Shown here: positions 1 to 7,473 of the stretch, in pieces | How positions within the stretch are numbered: the stretch's first letter is position 1 | Layout: each line of letters starts with the position of its first letter | Assembly (NCBI GenBank): GCA_035300505.1 | Contig: DATGVJ010000144.1 | Location: 1-27,172 of the forward strand | Direction of reading: 5' to 3' | Source: VAZQ01 sp035300505 | GTDB taxonomy: Bacteria; Pseudomonadota; Alphaproteobacteria; Rhizobiales; Xanthobacteraceae | Length of the DNA stretch: 27,172 bases | Program-made: the position numbers and the translations under genes | Notes under the pieces: model-generated | Told to the model about the DNA's origin: nothing | Database searches by the model: none | The model's input: only the letters and a program-made list of their open reading frames with translations

Positions 1-785
1 TCAAACTCTTCATCCACCAGAAAATGGCTCAAGCCACCTGAGGCCAGCATGCCGATACGCTGTTCGCCCGGAAAACTCTCAATTGCTTTGCGCAGCGCCT
101 TGCCGAATTCGTAGCAGCGCTTCGGGCGCGGCTGGTTCGGGGCGAAATAGGTGTTGAGGAATATCGGCACGGCCGCAATCGGCTTGGCAGGGTCCATGAC
201 GCGGCGGTGCACATAGGCGATGGCGTGACCTTCCCCTTCGCCCTTGGGCAGGCGCTCGGACGCTGCGAGATCGAATCCCATATCCATCAACGACTCGATG
301 AGATGCACCGCGAGTTCGCGATGCACCGGATAGTCGCGCGGGCCCTCGTCTTCGAAAAATCCTTGCCGGTTCTGCACGTACCATTCCGGAAAGCGTTTGC
401 GGTATTCTTCGTGCTGCTCGTTGCTGTTTTGAATCGTCGCGCCGTAATAGATTGCGAAAGCGGGCCGGCAATCTTCCTTGTAGCTTTCGTTCTGGTCGTC
501 GCCCATGACGACCAGCGTGTCGATGCTGGCGGCGGCAAGAGCCTTGCGCAGATGCGCCATGGCGGTGCGCGCCACGTTCTGCCGCTCCACCAGGTGTTGC
601 GGCGCCACCAAAGGGCCAAGTTTCGGATCGGCCTTCTCCAGCAGGTCCCCATAGGTGACCGGGCGACCTTCCTTGTCGCGATGCTTCATCTTCTCGTCGG
701 TCTCGCGAAAGCGCTCCAGCGTCGCGTCGGAAGCAAGCAGCATGGGCGTATGGGACGTGCCGAGCCCGAGTACGATCTTGGCCAT
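1..785 (-). CDS. Class III extradiol ring-cleavage dioxygenase, LigB-like (partial, C-terminus off the left edge)
   Basis: Reading leftward from ATG at 785 the frame stays open to base 1 (261 complete codons), so the 3' end lies outside the window. The protein begins MAKIVLGLGTSHTPML, which carries the His12 seen in LigB-type non-heme Fe(II) dioxygenases. It continues with VVMGDDQNE (about residues 92-100), H187 and H193 near the usual catalytic-acid region, and the family hallmark SGGLSHF (249-255). DEEF at 258-261 probably contains the third iron ligand, a Glu. The family cleaves catechol-type rings next to the hydroxyls (protocatechuate, gallate and relatives) in the cytoplasm. It is the last visible gene of a leftward cluster behind a Rieske oxygenase and a VOC protein, which fits ring hydroxylation followed by ring opening. 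The substrate cannot be read from the sequence. SD is weak (AGAAAG). Only the family call is firm. Confidence 0.85.
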   Translation of the reverse strand, partial: MAKIVLGLGTSHTPMLLASDATLERFRETDEKMKHRDKEGRPVTYGDLLEKADPKLGPLVAPQHLVERQNVARTAMAHLRKALAAASIDTLVVMGDDQNESYKEDCRPAFAIYYGATIQNSNEQHEEYRKRFPEWYVQNRQGFFEDEGPRDYPVHRELAVHLIESLMDMGFDLAASERLPKGEGEGHAIAYVHRRVMDPAKPIAAVPIFLNTYFAPNQPRPKRCYEFGKALRKAIESFPGEQRIGMLASGGLSHFLVDEEF

Positions 786-806
786 TTGGGATGCTTTCTG
801 GTTATT

Positions 807-887
807 GGCGAGTAGTGAGTAGCGAGTAGCCAGTAGGAAGCAAGGGATCCATCTTTACTATTCGCTATTCGCTACTCACTATTCGCC
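807..887. repeat. Palindromic repeat made of GAGTAGC/GAATAGC heptamers
   Basis: Two 29-base arms, 807-835 and 859-887, are inverted copies with four differences, three of them compatible with G-U pairing, around a 23-base loop. Each arm is itself built from heptamers of the form GARTAGY. The element sits between the Rieske oxygenase gene and the LigB-like gene. Its RNA would form a long hairpin that could attenuate or protect the leftward transcript. I recall similar strings in Bradyrhizobium-type genomes but cannot verify that here. Confidence 0.75.
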
Positions 888-904
888 CCCTACAGATTCG
901 CCCC

Positions 905-2194
905 TTACACCCGCGCATGCGCGACGCCGGGGCGCACCATCATCTCATCCTTGGCGGCATCCTTGAAAGCCTGGTCGGAGGCCAGCACCACCGAGGCTGC
1001 GCGCACGCGCTGATGGACCGGATCGGTGCCGGGCGGCATCTCGCCTTTTTCGACCAGTGCCTTGGCGGCCCGCATCAGGCGATGGCGAGCCATGATGATG
1101 CCGTTGTCGGTCGAGACCAGATTCTCCTTGGTGCGGTCGACGATCGGTCCCATCAGCTCCTGGATGCTGGAATCCTGCATCGCGAAACCGGCGACGCCGC
1201 TATAGGAGATGCCGGCTTTCTGCGCCGCGCGATCGATGAGAAAGTCATTGTCCTTGTTGGCGCGCGCCCGCCAGGTATTGCCTTCCTCGTAGATTACATG
1301 CCGTCCGGCGCCGTTCTTCATCGCGGTGACTTCTTCCGGCGTGAGATCGCGCACCGAATGGTAGTCCCAGTTCCAGACCATGCAGTTCTCGTCGTCGACC
1401 GGGACCCAGAAATGTCCGCCGGTCGGGTGATCGGCGCGCGGTGCGATCATGGTGATGCAGGGCATGATCCATTGCGTGATGCGCCAATAATATTTGCCGC
1501 CTTCGGCGTTGCGGCGCGCGCCGATCAGGAGGCCACCGGGACTTTCGGTGACTTCGAAGTGCGGCCGCATATCGCCGAGATTGTATTGGTTGCCCTTGGA
1601 CCCGCGGTGCAGCGGATCGATTTCGAGTTCGCCGCGGTGCAGCCACGAGGTATGACTGGAGTCGATCCCGCCCTCGAGCGCCTGCAACCAGTTGCATTCC
1701 TGCAGGCGCTTGGAGGTGTAGGTCTGCGTGGGCTTCACAGTCGCGAATTCGAATTCCGGCAAAGCCGGCTGTCGCTCCGGCGCACCCATATAGGCCCAGA
1801 GCACGTCGCCGCGCTTCACCAGCGCATAGGATTTCAGCTTGATCTTCTGGCAGAAGCCGCTTTCCTGCGGTTCTGATGGCACGTCGATGCACTGGCCGGT
1901 CCAGTCGTATTTCCAGCCGTGATACGGGCAGCGCAATCCACTCTCTTCGTTGCGCCCGACCCACAACGAGGTCCCCCGGTGCGCGCAGAATTCATCGATC
2001 AGCGAATAGCGCCCTTGCGTGTCGCGCCAGGCGATGAGCCGTTCCGAGAGCAGCTTGACCCGCACCGGCGGGCATTCGTTCTCGGGCAATTCGCTCGCCA
2101 GCAGCGCCGGCACCCAGTAGCTGCGGAACAACTGACCCATCGGGGTTCCGGGGCCGGTCTGGGTGAGAAATTCGTTCTGTTCTTTTCTGAGCAT
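905..2194 (-). CDS. Rieske non-heme iron ring-hydroxylating oxygenase, alpha subunit (phthalate-4,5-dioxygenase-like)
   Basis: The 429-residue protein has an N-terminal Rieske [2Fe-2S] domain with C70-x-H72 and C89-x2-H92 and a C-terminal catalytic domain. The latter shows N168, E174, D178, H181 and H186 (EGGIDSSHTSWLHR), the mononuclear-iron site and the Asp that bridges electron transfer, plus a QDSSIQE stretch expected to hold the last Asp ligand. Length and motifs fit the single-component-oxygenase branch that includes phthalate 4,5-dioxygenase. It would hydroxylate an aromatic ring using a separate reductase, which is not in this window. It starts 6 bases after the VOC gene stop, and its SD (AAGGA) overlaps that stop, which suggests translational coupling. 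The LigB-like dioxygenase lies downstream. The family is secure, the substrate unknown. Confidence 0.93.
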   Translation of the reverse strand: MLRKEQNEFLTQTGPGTPMGQLFRSYWVPALLASELPENECPPVRVKLLSERLIAWRDTQGRYSLIDEFCAHRGTSLWVGRNEESGLRCPYHGWKYDWTGQCIDVPSEPQESGFCQKIKLKSYALVKRGDVLWAYMGAPERQPALPEFEFATVKPTQTYTSKRLQECNWLQALEGGIDSSHTSWLHRGELEIDPLHRGSKGNQYNLGDMRPHFEVTESPGGLLIGARRNAEGGKYYWRITQWIMPCITMIAPRADHPTGGHFWVPVDDENCMVWNWDYHSVRDLTPEEVTAMKNGAGRHVIYEEGNTWRARANKDNDFLIDRAAQKAGISYSGVAGFAMQDSSIQELMGPIVDRTKENLVSTDNGIIMARHRLMRAAKALVEKGEMPPGTDPVHQRVRAASVVLASDQAFKDAAKDEMMVRPGVAHARV

Positions 2195-2200
2195 CGGATG

Positions 2201-2728
2201 TCATCCTTCTGCGGGTATTTCGTCGGCCAGATGCGATTTGGCGCGGCGCCGCTCGCGCCCCTGATAGTCCGGCGCGCCGACTTCGCCAAGCCCGTGGAAG
2301 TCAATGAACTCGATGGCGTTGCCGTCGGGATCATGGAAATAAGCGTGCCGACCGGTGAAACTGCGGTGTCCCGTGTCCTCGTACAGCAGCACCTCGATGC
2401 CGCAAGCTTCGACATGCGCCAAAGCTGATTCGAAATCCTCGCCCTGGACCAGAAAGGCATGGTGGATGAGCGTGTCGCGATTCCGGTTTTGCGGCACGTG
2501 ATAGCCGGCGCACGACAGCACGAAGTAGTCTTCGCCGCAACGCATGAAGACCGCCTTATCGTTGCGGCGCCAGAAGGTGCAGCCAACCACCTCCTCGTAG
2601 AACTTGCGTGCGCGATCGAGGTCGGTCACGCTCAGCGTGAAATGCAGGATCCCTGACGGCCTCACGGGCTTCGGCGAGGTGCGCCGAACGTTTGCGCCCT
2701 TGAGGGCGGGGCTCTTGAATTCGTTCAT
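2201..2728 (-). CDS. VOC (vicinal oxygen chelate) family protein
   Basis: This 175-residue protein has one VOC domain at about 25-146 (ILHFTLSVTDLDRARKFYEE ... HDPDGNAIEFID). H29, H90 and E140 occupy the three metal-ligand positions typical of glyoxalase, FosA and type I extradiol folds. The N-terminal 24 residues and C-terminal 25 charged residues are extra to the domain. The start at 2728 is supported by a strong SD (GGGAGG, 2736-2741) seven bases upstream. It is first in the leftward cluster, just ahead of a Rieske oxygenase. A single-domain VOC protein is short for a classical two-domain type I extradiol dioxygenase, so it may be a lyase, isomerase or small dioxygenase acting on the pathway intermediate. 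Confidence 0.9.
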   Translation of the reverse strand: MNEFKSPALKGANVRRTSPKPVRPSGILHFTLSVTDLDRARKFYEEVVGCTFWRRNDKAVFMRCGEDYFVLSCAGYHVPQNRNRDTLIHHAFLVQGEDFESALAHVEACGIEVLLYEDTGHRSFTGRHAYFHDPDGNAIEFIDFHGLGEVGAPDYQGRERRRAKSHLADEIPAEG

Positions 2729-2907
2729 CGGTCAACCTCCCGGATCGGCAAGAAGAAACTTCGGCGCGTCGATTATATCTGCGCGTCTTCAAATTTGATC
2801 CAACAACACTACGCAGATTGCCGGCTCTACAATCCGCGTGACAATGATATTCTGGAGGCATATTCCCACCAATGACACGCATATTGCCATCAACGAGAGA
2901 AGCAGGA
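2729..2907. promoter_or_regulatory. Divergent promoter region of the two catabolic gene sets
   Basis: This gap separates the leftward VOC-Rieske-LigB set from the rightward hydrolase set, so both transcripts probably start here. On the minus strand a perfect TATAAT lies at 2777-2772. The best -35 (TTGGAT, 2803-2798) is 20 bases away, longer than ideal, so activation by a regulator would be reasonable. On the plus strand TACAAT occurs at 2828-2833 without a matching -35. I could not define an operator, and no regulator gene is encoded in the window. Confidence 0.4.
2736..2741 (-). promoter_or_regulatory. Ribosome binding site for the VOC gene
   Basis: GGGAGG on the minus strand with a 7-base spacer to ATG 2728. 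It is a near-consensus SD and fixes the start. Confidence 0.7.
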
Positions 2908-3654
2908 ATGTCGTATCTGGGCTTGCAGACGGATTTGGTCTCTTTCAAGGGGCATAACGGCGACACCAGCGAGGCCTATTACGCGCGCCCGACGAAGCCA
3001 GGCAAGATACCTGGGGTGGTGGTGATCATGCACCTGCCCGGATGGGACGAGTGGATCATCGAAGTCGCGCGCAAATTCGCGCACCATGGTTATGCGGCTA
3101 TCTCGCCCAATCTCTATTCCCGTAACGGCCCCGGCAGCCCGGACGACGTCGGGGCGCGGGTGCGGGCAGCTGGTGGCGTTCCGGATGTCCAGGTCGTCGG
3201 CGATGTCGCGGGGTCGATGGCTTATTTGCGCGCGCAACCCAATTCCAACGGCAAGGTCGGCCTGATCGGCTTTTGTTCCGGCGGCCGCCACGCTTACCTC
3301 GCTGCCTGCAGCCTGCCTGGTGTCGATGCCCTGGTGGATTGCTGGGGCGGCAATGTGGTGGTCGATGACCCCAAGGCGCTCAATGCGAAGCGGCCGTTGG
3401 CACCAATCGATCTCACCGAAAAGCTGGACTGTCCAATGCTCGGCATTTTCGGAAATGATGACCACAACCCCACCCGCGACCAGGTCAACCGCACCGAAGA
3501 GCGCCTCAAGAGCCTGGCCAGGAACTACGAGTTCCACCGCTACGACGGCTGCGGCCACGCGTTCTTCAACACCATGCGCGTGTCACACCGGCCCGAACAG
3601 GCGATCGACGGCTGGGAAAAGGTGTTCGCGTTTTATCACAAGCATCTGGGCTGA
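2908..3654 (+). CDS. Dienelactone hydrolase family protein
   Basis: From ATG 2908 the protein has 248 residues and an alpha/beta-hydrolase fold of the dienelactone hydrolase family. The nucleophile is Cys rather than Ser, in GFCSGG (C123). The acid is in GNDDHNP (D184 or D185) and the base is H217 in GCGHAFFN, giving the Cys-Asp-His triad of carboxymethylenebutenolidases. The family hydrolyses enol-lactones from ring cleavage. An upstream in-frame ATG at 2872 would add 12 residues (MTRILPSTREAG). I prefer 2908 because the family-like sequence begins there and a GAGAGAAG/AGGA purine tract precedes it, though GGAGG at 2854-2858 leaves 2872 possible. It is first in the rightward set and ends 2 bases before the amidohydrolase start, consistent with an operon. 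Confidence 0.88.
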   Translation: MSYLGLQTDLVSFKGHNGDTSEAYYARPTKPGKIPGVVVIMHLPGWDEWIIEVARKFAHHGYAAISPNLYSRNGPGSPDDVGARVRAAGGVPDVQVVGDVAGSMAYLRAQPNSNGKVGLIGFCSGGRHAYLAACSLPGVDALVDCWGGNVVVDDPKALNAKRPLAPIDLTEKLDCPMLGIFGNDDHNPTRDQVNRTEERLKSLARNYEFHRYDGCGHAFFNTMRVSHRPEQAIDGWEKVFAFYHKHLG

Positions 3655-3656
3655 CC

Positions 3657-5117
3657 ATGTCCACTCCTGGCAATCTCACTCCTGAGCAACAACATGTATT
3701 CGACCACGTCGAGCGCAACGCCGGCGCGATAGCGCAGCTCGGCGACAATATTTTCTATTTCGGCGAACTCGGCATGCAGGAATTCGAGACGGCGAAACTC
3801 ATGACCGGTCTCCTGCAGACGGGCGGTTTCAAGCTCGAGCGTGGCATATCGGGATTTCCGACCGGCTTCTGCGCCACCTACGGTTCCGGCCATCCGGTGG
3901 TCGCGATCCACACCGAATACGACAGCTGTCCGGACAATTCTCAAAGCCCCGGCGTGCCGGCGCAGCAATTCATTGTCGAAGGCGCGCCCGGCCATTGCGA
4001 GGGCCATAACGTCAACGCAGCCGTGCTGGTCGGCACCGCGCTCGCGGCGAAGAGCGCGATGGAGAAGTTCGGCTTCAAGGGCACGCTCAAAGTGTTTGGC
4101 GGTCCGGCCGAAGAACAGCTCGTGAGCCGTCCCTATCTGGTGCGCGATGGCTGGTTCGACGATGTCGATGTCGCCTTCCACGATCATATCGGGGGGGAGT
4201 TCTCGTCGGGCTACGGCCTGCTGCAATCAGCGTTGATTTCGGCCACGTTCACGTTTCATGGACAAACCGCCCATGCCGGCACGTCGCCCTGGAACGGCCG
4301 TGATGCGCTCGATGGCGTGGTGCTGATGGATGCCGGCATGGCGCAGTACCGCGAACATATGCGACCGACGATGCGTGCCCATCGCGTGATCACCAACGGG
4401 GGCGATCAACCGAACGTTATTCCACGAACCGCCACCATCTGGTGGTTCTTTCGCGACGGCACTGCGGAGGGCGCGCAAGCCCTTTTCGAACAGGCGAAGA
4501 AGATCGCGCAAGGTGCAGCCATGATGACCAACACGACCTGCACGGTCGATGTGTTGAGCGCCGTCTGGCCTTTGCGGTGCAACCGAACACTTGCGGAGCT
4601 CGTTCAGCGCAACATCGAAGTCGTCGGCATGCCGGCGTGGAGCGAGGAGGAAGACAAGCTTGCACGGCAGTTGCAGGAGAATGCCAAGGTCAAGGTCGTC
4701 GGCCTCAAACGTGACATCAAGGGACTCAAAGCAGAAGCTGAACAGAGGACGTCGGCGAACGACGCCGGCGACGTCTCCTGGAAAGTTCCGATGGTGAAAT
4801 TCTATTTTCCATCGAATGTTCCCAATATCAATTTCCACCATTGGGCGGCCGGCGTCGCGCTGGCCACGTCCATCGCGCACAAAGGTGCGGTGGTGGGCGC
4901 CAAGGTGTTCGCCGCTGCCGTGATCGAGTGCTTTGCCAATCCCGCCGTGGTCGAGGAAGCCAAGCGCACCTTCAAGGAAGAGTTGGGTGGAGTTGAGTAC
5001 AAATCGATGCTGCCACCTGATCAGAAGCCGCCGATCGAACTCAATCGCGCCGTCATGGAGAAATTCCGCCCCGCGATGGAAAAGCATTATCTCGCGGAGA
5101 CACCGGAGTTTCGCTAG
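3657..5117 (+). CDS. M20-family amidohydrolase (AbgB-like)
   Basis: The 486-residue protein resembles the aminobenzoyl-glutamate-utilisation B branch of M20 metallo-amidohydrolases. Candidate metal ligands are C114 and H117 in CEGHN, E152/E153 in GGPAEE, and H175/H177 in VAFHDH. The inserted dimerisation domain starts near 195 with FHGQTAHAGTSPW. The Cys in place of the first His is typical of this branch. It would hydrolyse an amide bond in the cytoplasm, releasing an amino acid or an aromatic amine or acid. The start is only 2 bases after the preceding stop. The stop TAG shares its G with the GTG start of the next gene. No signal peptide is apparent. The substrate is not determined. Confidence 0.9.
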   Translation: MSTPGNLTPEQQHVFDHVERNAGAIAQLGDNIFYFGELGMQEFETAKLMTGLLQTGGFKLERGISGFPTGFCATYGSGHPVVAIHTEYDSCPDNSQSPGVPAQQFIVEGAPGHCEGHNVNAAVLVGTALAAKSAMEKFGFKGTLKVFGGPAEEQLVSRPYLVRDGWFDDVDVAFHDHIGGEFSSGYGLLQSALISATFTFHGQTAHAGTSPWNGRDALDGVVLMDAGMAQYREHMRPTMRAHRVITNGGDQPNVIPRTATIWWFFRDGTAEGAQALFEQAKKIAQGAAMMTNTTCTVDVLSAVWPLRCNRTLAELVQRNIEVVGMPAWSEEEDKLARQLQENAKVKVVGLKRDIKGLKAEAEQRTSANDAGDVSWKVPMVKFYFPSNVPNINFHHWAAGVALATSIAHKGAVVGAKVFAAAVIECFANPAVVEEAKRTFKEELGGVEYKSMLPPDQKPPIELNRAVMEKFRPAMEKHYLAETPEFR

Positions 5118-6049
5118 TGCCCATCTATATCAACGAAAATGACGTCACGGAATTTCTCGACATGCCGAGCGCCGTCGCGGCGCTGCGTGATGCCTTTTCG
5201 GCGCGGGCGCGGGAAGAGGCCAATATCGTGCCGCGCACACGCTGGGCCTTCGAGGACCGGCGGCTCAATGTCATGGGCGGGGGCATCGCGACCCAGCATC
5301 GCTATGCGCTCAAAGCCTATGGATCGTCAGCGTTTCATGTGCTGCTCTATTCGATGCGAGGGTTGCTGGCGATCATCGAGGCCAATGTGCTCGGCCAGAT
5401 TCGCACGGGCGCCGCGACGGGCGTAGCGACCGAATTGATGGCGCGGCCCGAAGGAAAGCGCGTCGCCCTCCTTGGCACCGGCCGGCAAGCGCGCGCGCAG
5501 GCGCTGGCGCTCAGCGCGGTCGGCATGCTGTCGCAACTTTTTGTGTTTGCCCGCACGCGCGACAAGCTCGAGGCCTTCTGCGCAAAGCTTGTCCACGAAT
5601 TGGCCGCCCCGGTGAGTGTGAGTGCATTGTTATCGGCTGAAGCGGCGGTCGCGAACGCCGACATCGTAGTTGCGGCCACCAATTCGGCAACGCCGGTCGT
5701 CATGAATTCCTGGGTCCGGCCCGGTACGCATGTCGTGGGCATGGGGGCCAATGCAGCCAATCGCCGGGAGATCGATGCCGAGATCATCCTGCGGGCCTCG
5801 TTGGTGGTGACCGACGACATCCCCCAGGCCAAGCTTGAGGCCGGCGAATTCATCGATCTCGCCAAGGCGGGCCGTCTCGATTGGAGCACTGTGAAGCCCT
5901 TGCACGAAATCATTGCTGGTCCGCACCTTGCGCGCGATCCGGCCGCCATTACGGTGTTCAAATCGCTGGGCGTCGGGCTCGAAGACGTGGCGGTCGCCTC
6001 CGTGGTCTACGACCGGGCGATCGCGTCGGGGCGATTCAAACCGCTTTGA
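5117..6049 (+). CDS. Ornithine cyclodeaminase / mu-crystallin family NAD(P)-binding protein
   Basis: This 310-residue protein starts with GTG that overlaps the previous TAG by one base (TAGTG), so translation is probably coupled. Family marks are K66, expected to contact the substrate carboxylate, the RTGAATG signature at 96-102, and the dinucleotide fold LLGTGRQARAQ with G120-x-G122. A DDIPQAKLEAGEF stretch replaces the corresponding region of true ornithine cyclodeaminases. Family members deaminate amino acids or reduce cyclic or acyclic imines with NAD(P)H. Directly behind an amidohydrolase, it plausibly handles an amino acid or imine released from the substrate. Ornithine itself is not implied. 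Confidence 0.88.
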   Translation: MPIYINENDVTEFLDMPSAVAALRDAFSARAREEANIVPRTRWAFEDRRLNVMGGGIATQHRYALKAYGSSAFHVLLYSMRGLLAIIEANVLGQIRTGAATGVATELMARPEGKRVALLGTGRQARAQALALSAVGMLSQLFVFARTRDKLEAFCAKLVHELAAPVSVSALLSAEAAVANADIVVAATNSATPVVMNSWVRPGTHVVGMGANAANRREIDAEIILRASLVVTDDIPQAKLEAGEFIDLAKAGRLDWSTVKPLHEIIAGPHLARDPAAITVFKSLGVGLEDVAVASVVYDRAIASGRFKPL

Positions 6050-6106
6050 CGGCGCCCCGATAGCTTGCGAAAATAGCGCCCGGAATGAATTTCAGGAGAA
6101 GGCACG

Positions 6107-7300
6107 ATGGGGTTTCGCCCGCCGACCTACGAAGACATTGTCAATTCCAAATATTCGTCCGCGATGCCGGCACAAACCGTGCTGCCGCAGACCGAGACAC
6201 GCAACTATTTCCAGGCGATCGACAACCTGATCAAGGTCTATGCGATCCGTCCGAGCGACAGCGTTCTTTTCCTGACCGATCCGCTGCTCGACCGGCGCAT
6301 CGTTGATGCGATTTCCGGCATCGCCAATTCGCGCGGCGTATTTCCACGGGAATTCATGGCGCCAACCACGCAGCTGGACGACTGTCCACCTGAAGCGGTG
6401 GCGCTGGTCGAACAGGCGACCTTCGTGATTTCGACCTGGTTCTGCTCGGTCAATGCGCCGCTGTTCATCAGGCTGCGCAGGGAAAAAGGTCAGCGCTGGG
6501 TCAAGATCACTTATTTCCGCAATCTTGATCTGTTACATACCCCGCAGGCGCGTTTTCCCGTCGATCTCGTCGGCGAGATCATTCGCGCAACGGCCCGGAT
6601 GTATCCGAAGGATCGCAACTTCGACATGACATTTTCCGATCCGCGCGGCACTGAACTGTTCATCAAATTCACGCCCGACATGGTCAAGAACCTGCACGAG
6701 GACAACCGCTGGCGTGGCAGGGACCGTGCCGATGAAGACGGTTGTTATGTGCACCACCTGCCGACGCATGGCCCGAACATCTACGGCCGCACCTGCTTTC
6801 GGCGCGACAAGAACGCGCATCCCGACATGGGCGGCATTGTCTATCCGCAATGGGCGATCGGTTTCGAAAAGCCGTTCCGCGACAAGGTCGGTATCGAATA
6901 CCGGGATGGTGTTGTCGTCAAAGTGCATGGCAGTTCGATGGATGCCGAGATCATGCGCGACATGCTGGTCGGTGTGAATGCGACGCTGCATGAGCTTGGC
7001 TGCGGTTTCAATCCGAAATATCCACGCTTCAAGGCCTATCCGGCCGGGTCCAATGCGCCCGGCGCGCTGCACTTCGGTACCGATTCCGATCGCCCGAGCG
7101 ACTTCATGCACCGGCAGGTGCCGCGCTGGGAGGAGCCGCACACGCATCAGGATTGTGTGGTATTCGACATGACCGTGAAGGTCGGCAGCACGACGCTGAT
7201 CGACAACGGCTTCCTCATGGCGCTGCGCGATCCGCAGGTTGTCAAGGAGGCTGGCAAGTACGGCGATCCGGTGGAACTCTTGGAAAGTTTTGTGGAGTGA
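6107..7300 (+). CDS. NicX-like / M29-like metalloenzyme (candidate ring-cleaving dioxygenase)
   Basis: The 397-residue protein follows a clear SD (AGGAGAAG) by 5 bases. The C-terminal half has the arrangement of the family containing NicX (2,5-dihydroxypyridine 5,6-dioxygenase) and M29 aminopeptidases: a strand with GIEYRDGVVVKVHG, then H295 in HELGCG, then H347-x-D349 in HTHQDCVVFD. NicX, as I recall it, uses His265, His318 and Asp320 as iron ligands, and the spacing here (52 and 2) nearly matches. M29 peptidases also have an H-x-D pair but need two Glu ligands, which I could not place confidently. The flanking oxygenases, amidohydrolase and deaminase-like gene favour a catabolic role. The NicX assignment is inference and an aminopeptidase-like role remains possible. 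Confidence 0.65.
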   Translation: MGFRPPTYEDIVNSKYSSAMPAQTVLPQTETRNYFQAIDNLIKVYAIRPSDSVLFLTDPLLDRRIVDAISGIANSRGVFPREFMAPTTQLDDCPPEAVALVEQATFVISTWFCSVNAPLFIRLRREKGQRWVKITYFRNLDLLHTPQARFPVDLVGEIIRATARMYPKDRNFDMTFSDPRGTELFIKFTPDMVKNLHEDNRWRGRDRADEDGCYVHHLPTHGPNIYGRTCFRRDKNAHPDMGGIVYPQWAIGFEKPFRDKVGIEYRDGVVVKVHGSSMDAEIMRDMLVGVNATLHELGCGFNPKYPRFKAYPAGSNAPGALHFGTDSDRPSDFMHRQVPRWEEPHTHQDCVVFDMTVKVGSTTLIDNGFLMALRDPQVVKEAGKYGDPVELLESFVE

Positions 7301-7310
7301 TGATGCACTT

Positions 7311-7449
7311 CGTAGCCCGGATGGAGGGCCACAAGCGCACTTTCGCGCTTGTGGCGCGCAATCCGGGGACCGCCGTTGGTCCAGGACCGCTCCCGGATTG
7401 CGCTTGATCACACGCGCAAGCGCGTGCGATCCGCTCCATCCGGGCTACG
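7311..7449. repeat. REP-like composite palindromic element
   Basis: A perfect 16-base inverted pair (CGTAGCCCGGATGGAG, 7311-7326, and its complement at 7434-7449) encloses further stems. These are CCACAAGCGC 7329-7338 with 7345-7354, GCGCAATCCGGG 7356-7367 with 7392-7403, GGACC/GGTCC 7367-7371 with 7378-7382, and CACGCGC 7411-7417 with 7420-7426. The result is a multi-arm cruciform filling the gap between the NicX-like gene and the solute-binding-protein gene. It could end or stabilise the upstream transcript. It encodes no protein. Confidence 0.85.
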
Positions 7450-7463
7450 GTATGAGAAACCTT

Positions 7464-7468
7464 GGAGG
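7464..7468 (+). promoter_or_regulatory. Ribosome binding site deciding the start of the solute-binding protein
   Basis: GGAGG with a 5-base spacer to ATG 7474. The in-frame TTG at 7462 lies on this site and is therefore not the start. Confidence 0.75.
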
Positions 7469-7473
7469 TAGCC

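Noticed and set aside
917..1876. Long plus-strand open frame opposite the Rieske oxygenase
   Set aside because: It is a high-GC antisense shadow without family motifs, while the minus strand has complete Rieske and iron-site motifs.
2890..3558. Minus-strand frame opposite the dienelactone hydrolase gene
   Set aside because: It is a shadow frame. The plus strand carries the Cys-Asp-His triad.
7462..7473. TTG-initiated extension of the solute-binding protein
   Set aside because: It overlaps the SD, and the signal peptide begins cleanly at ATG 7474.
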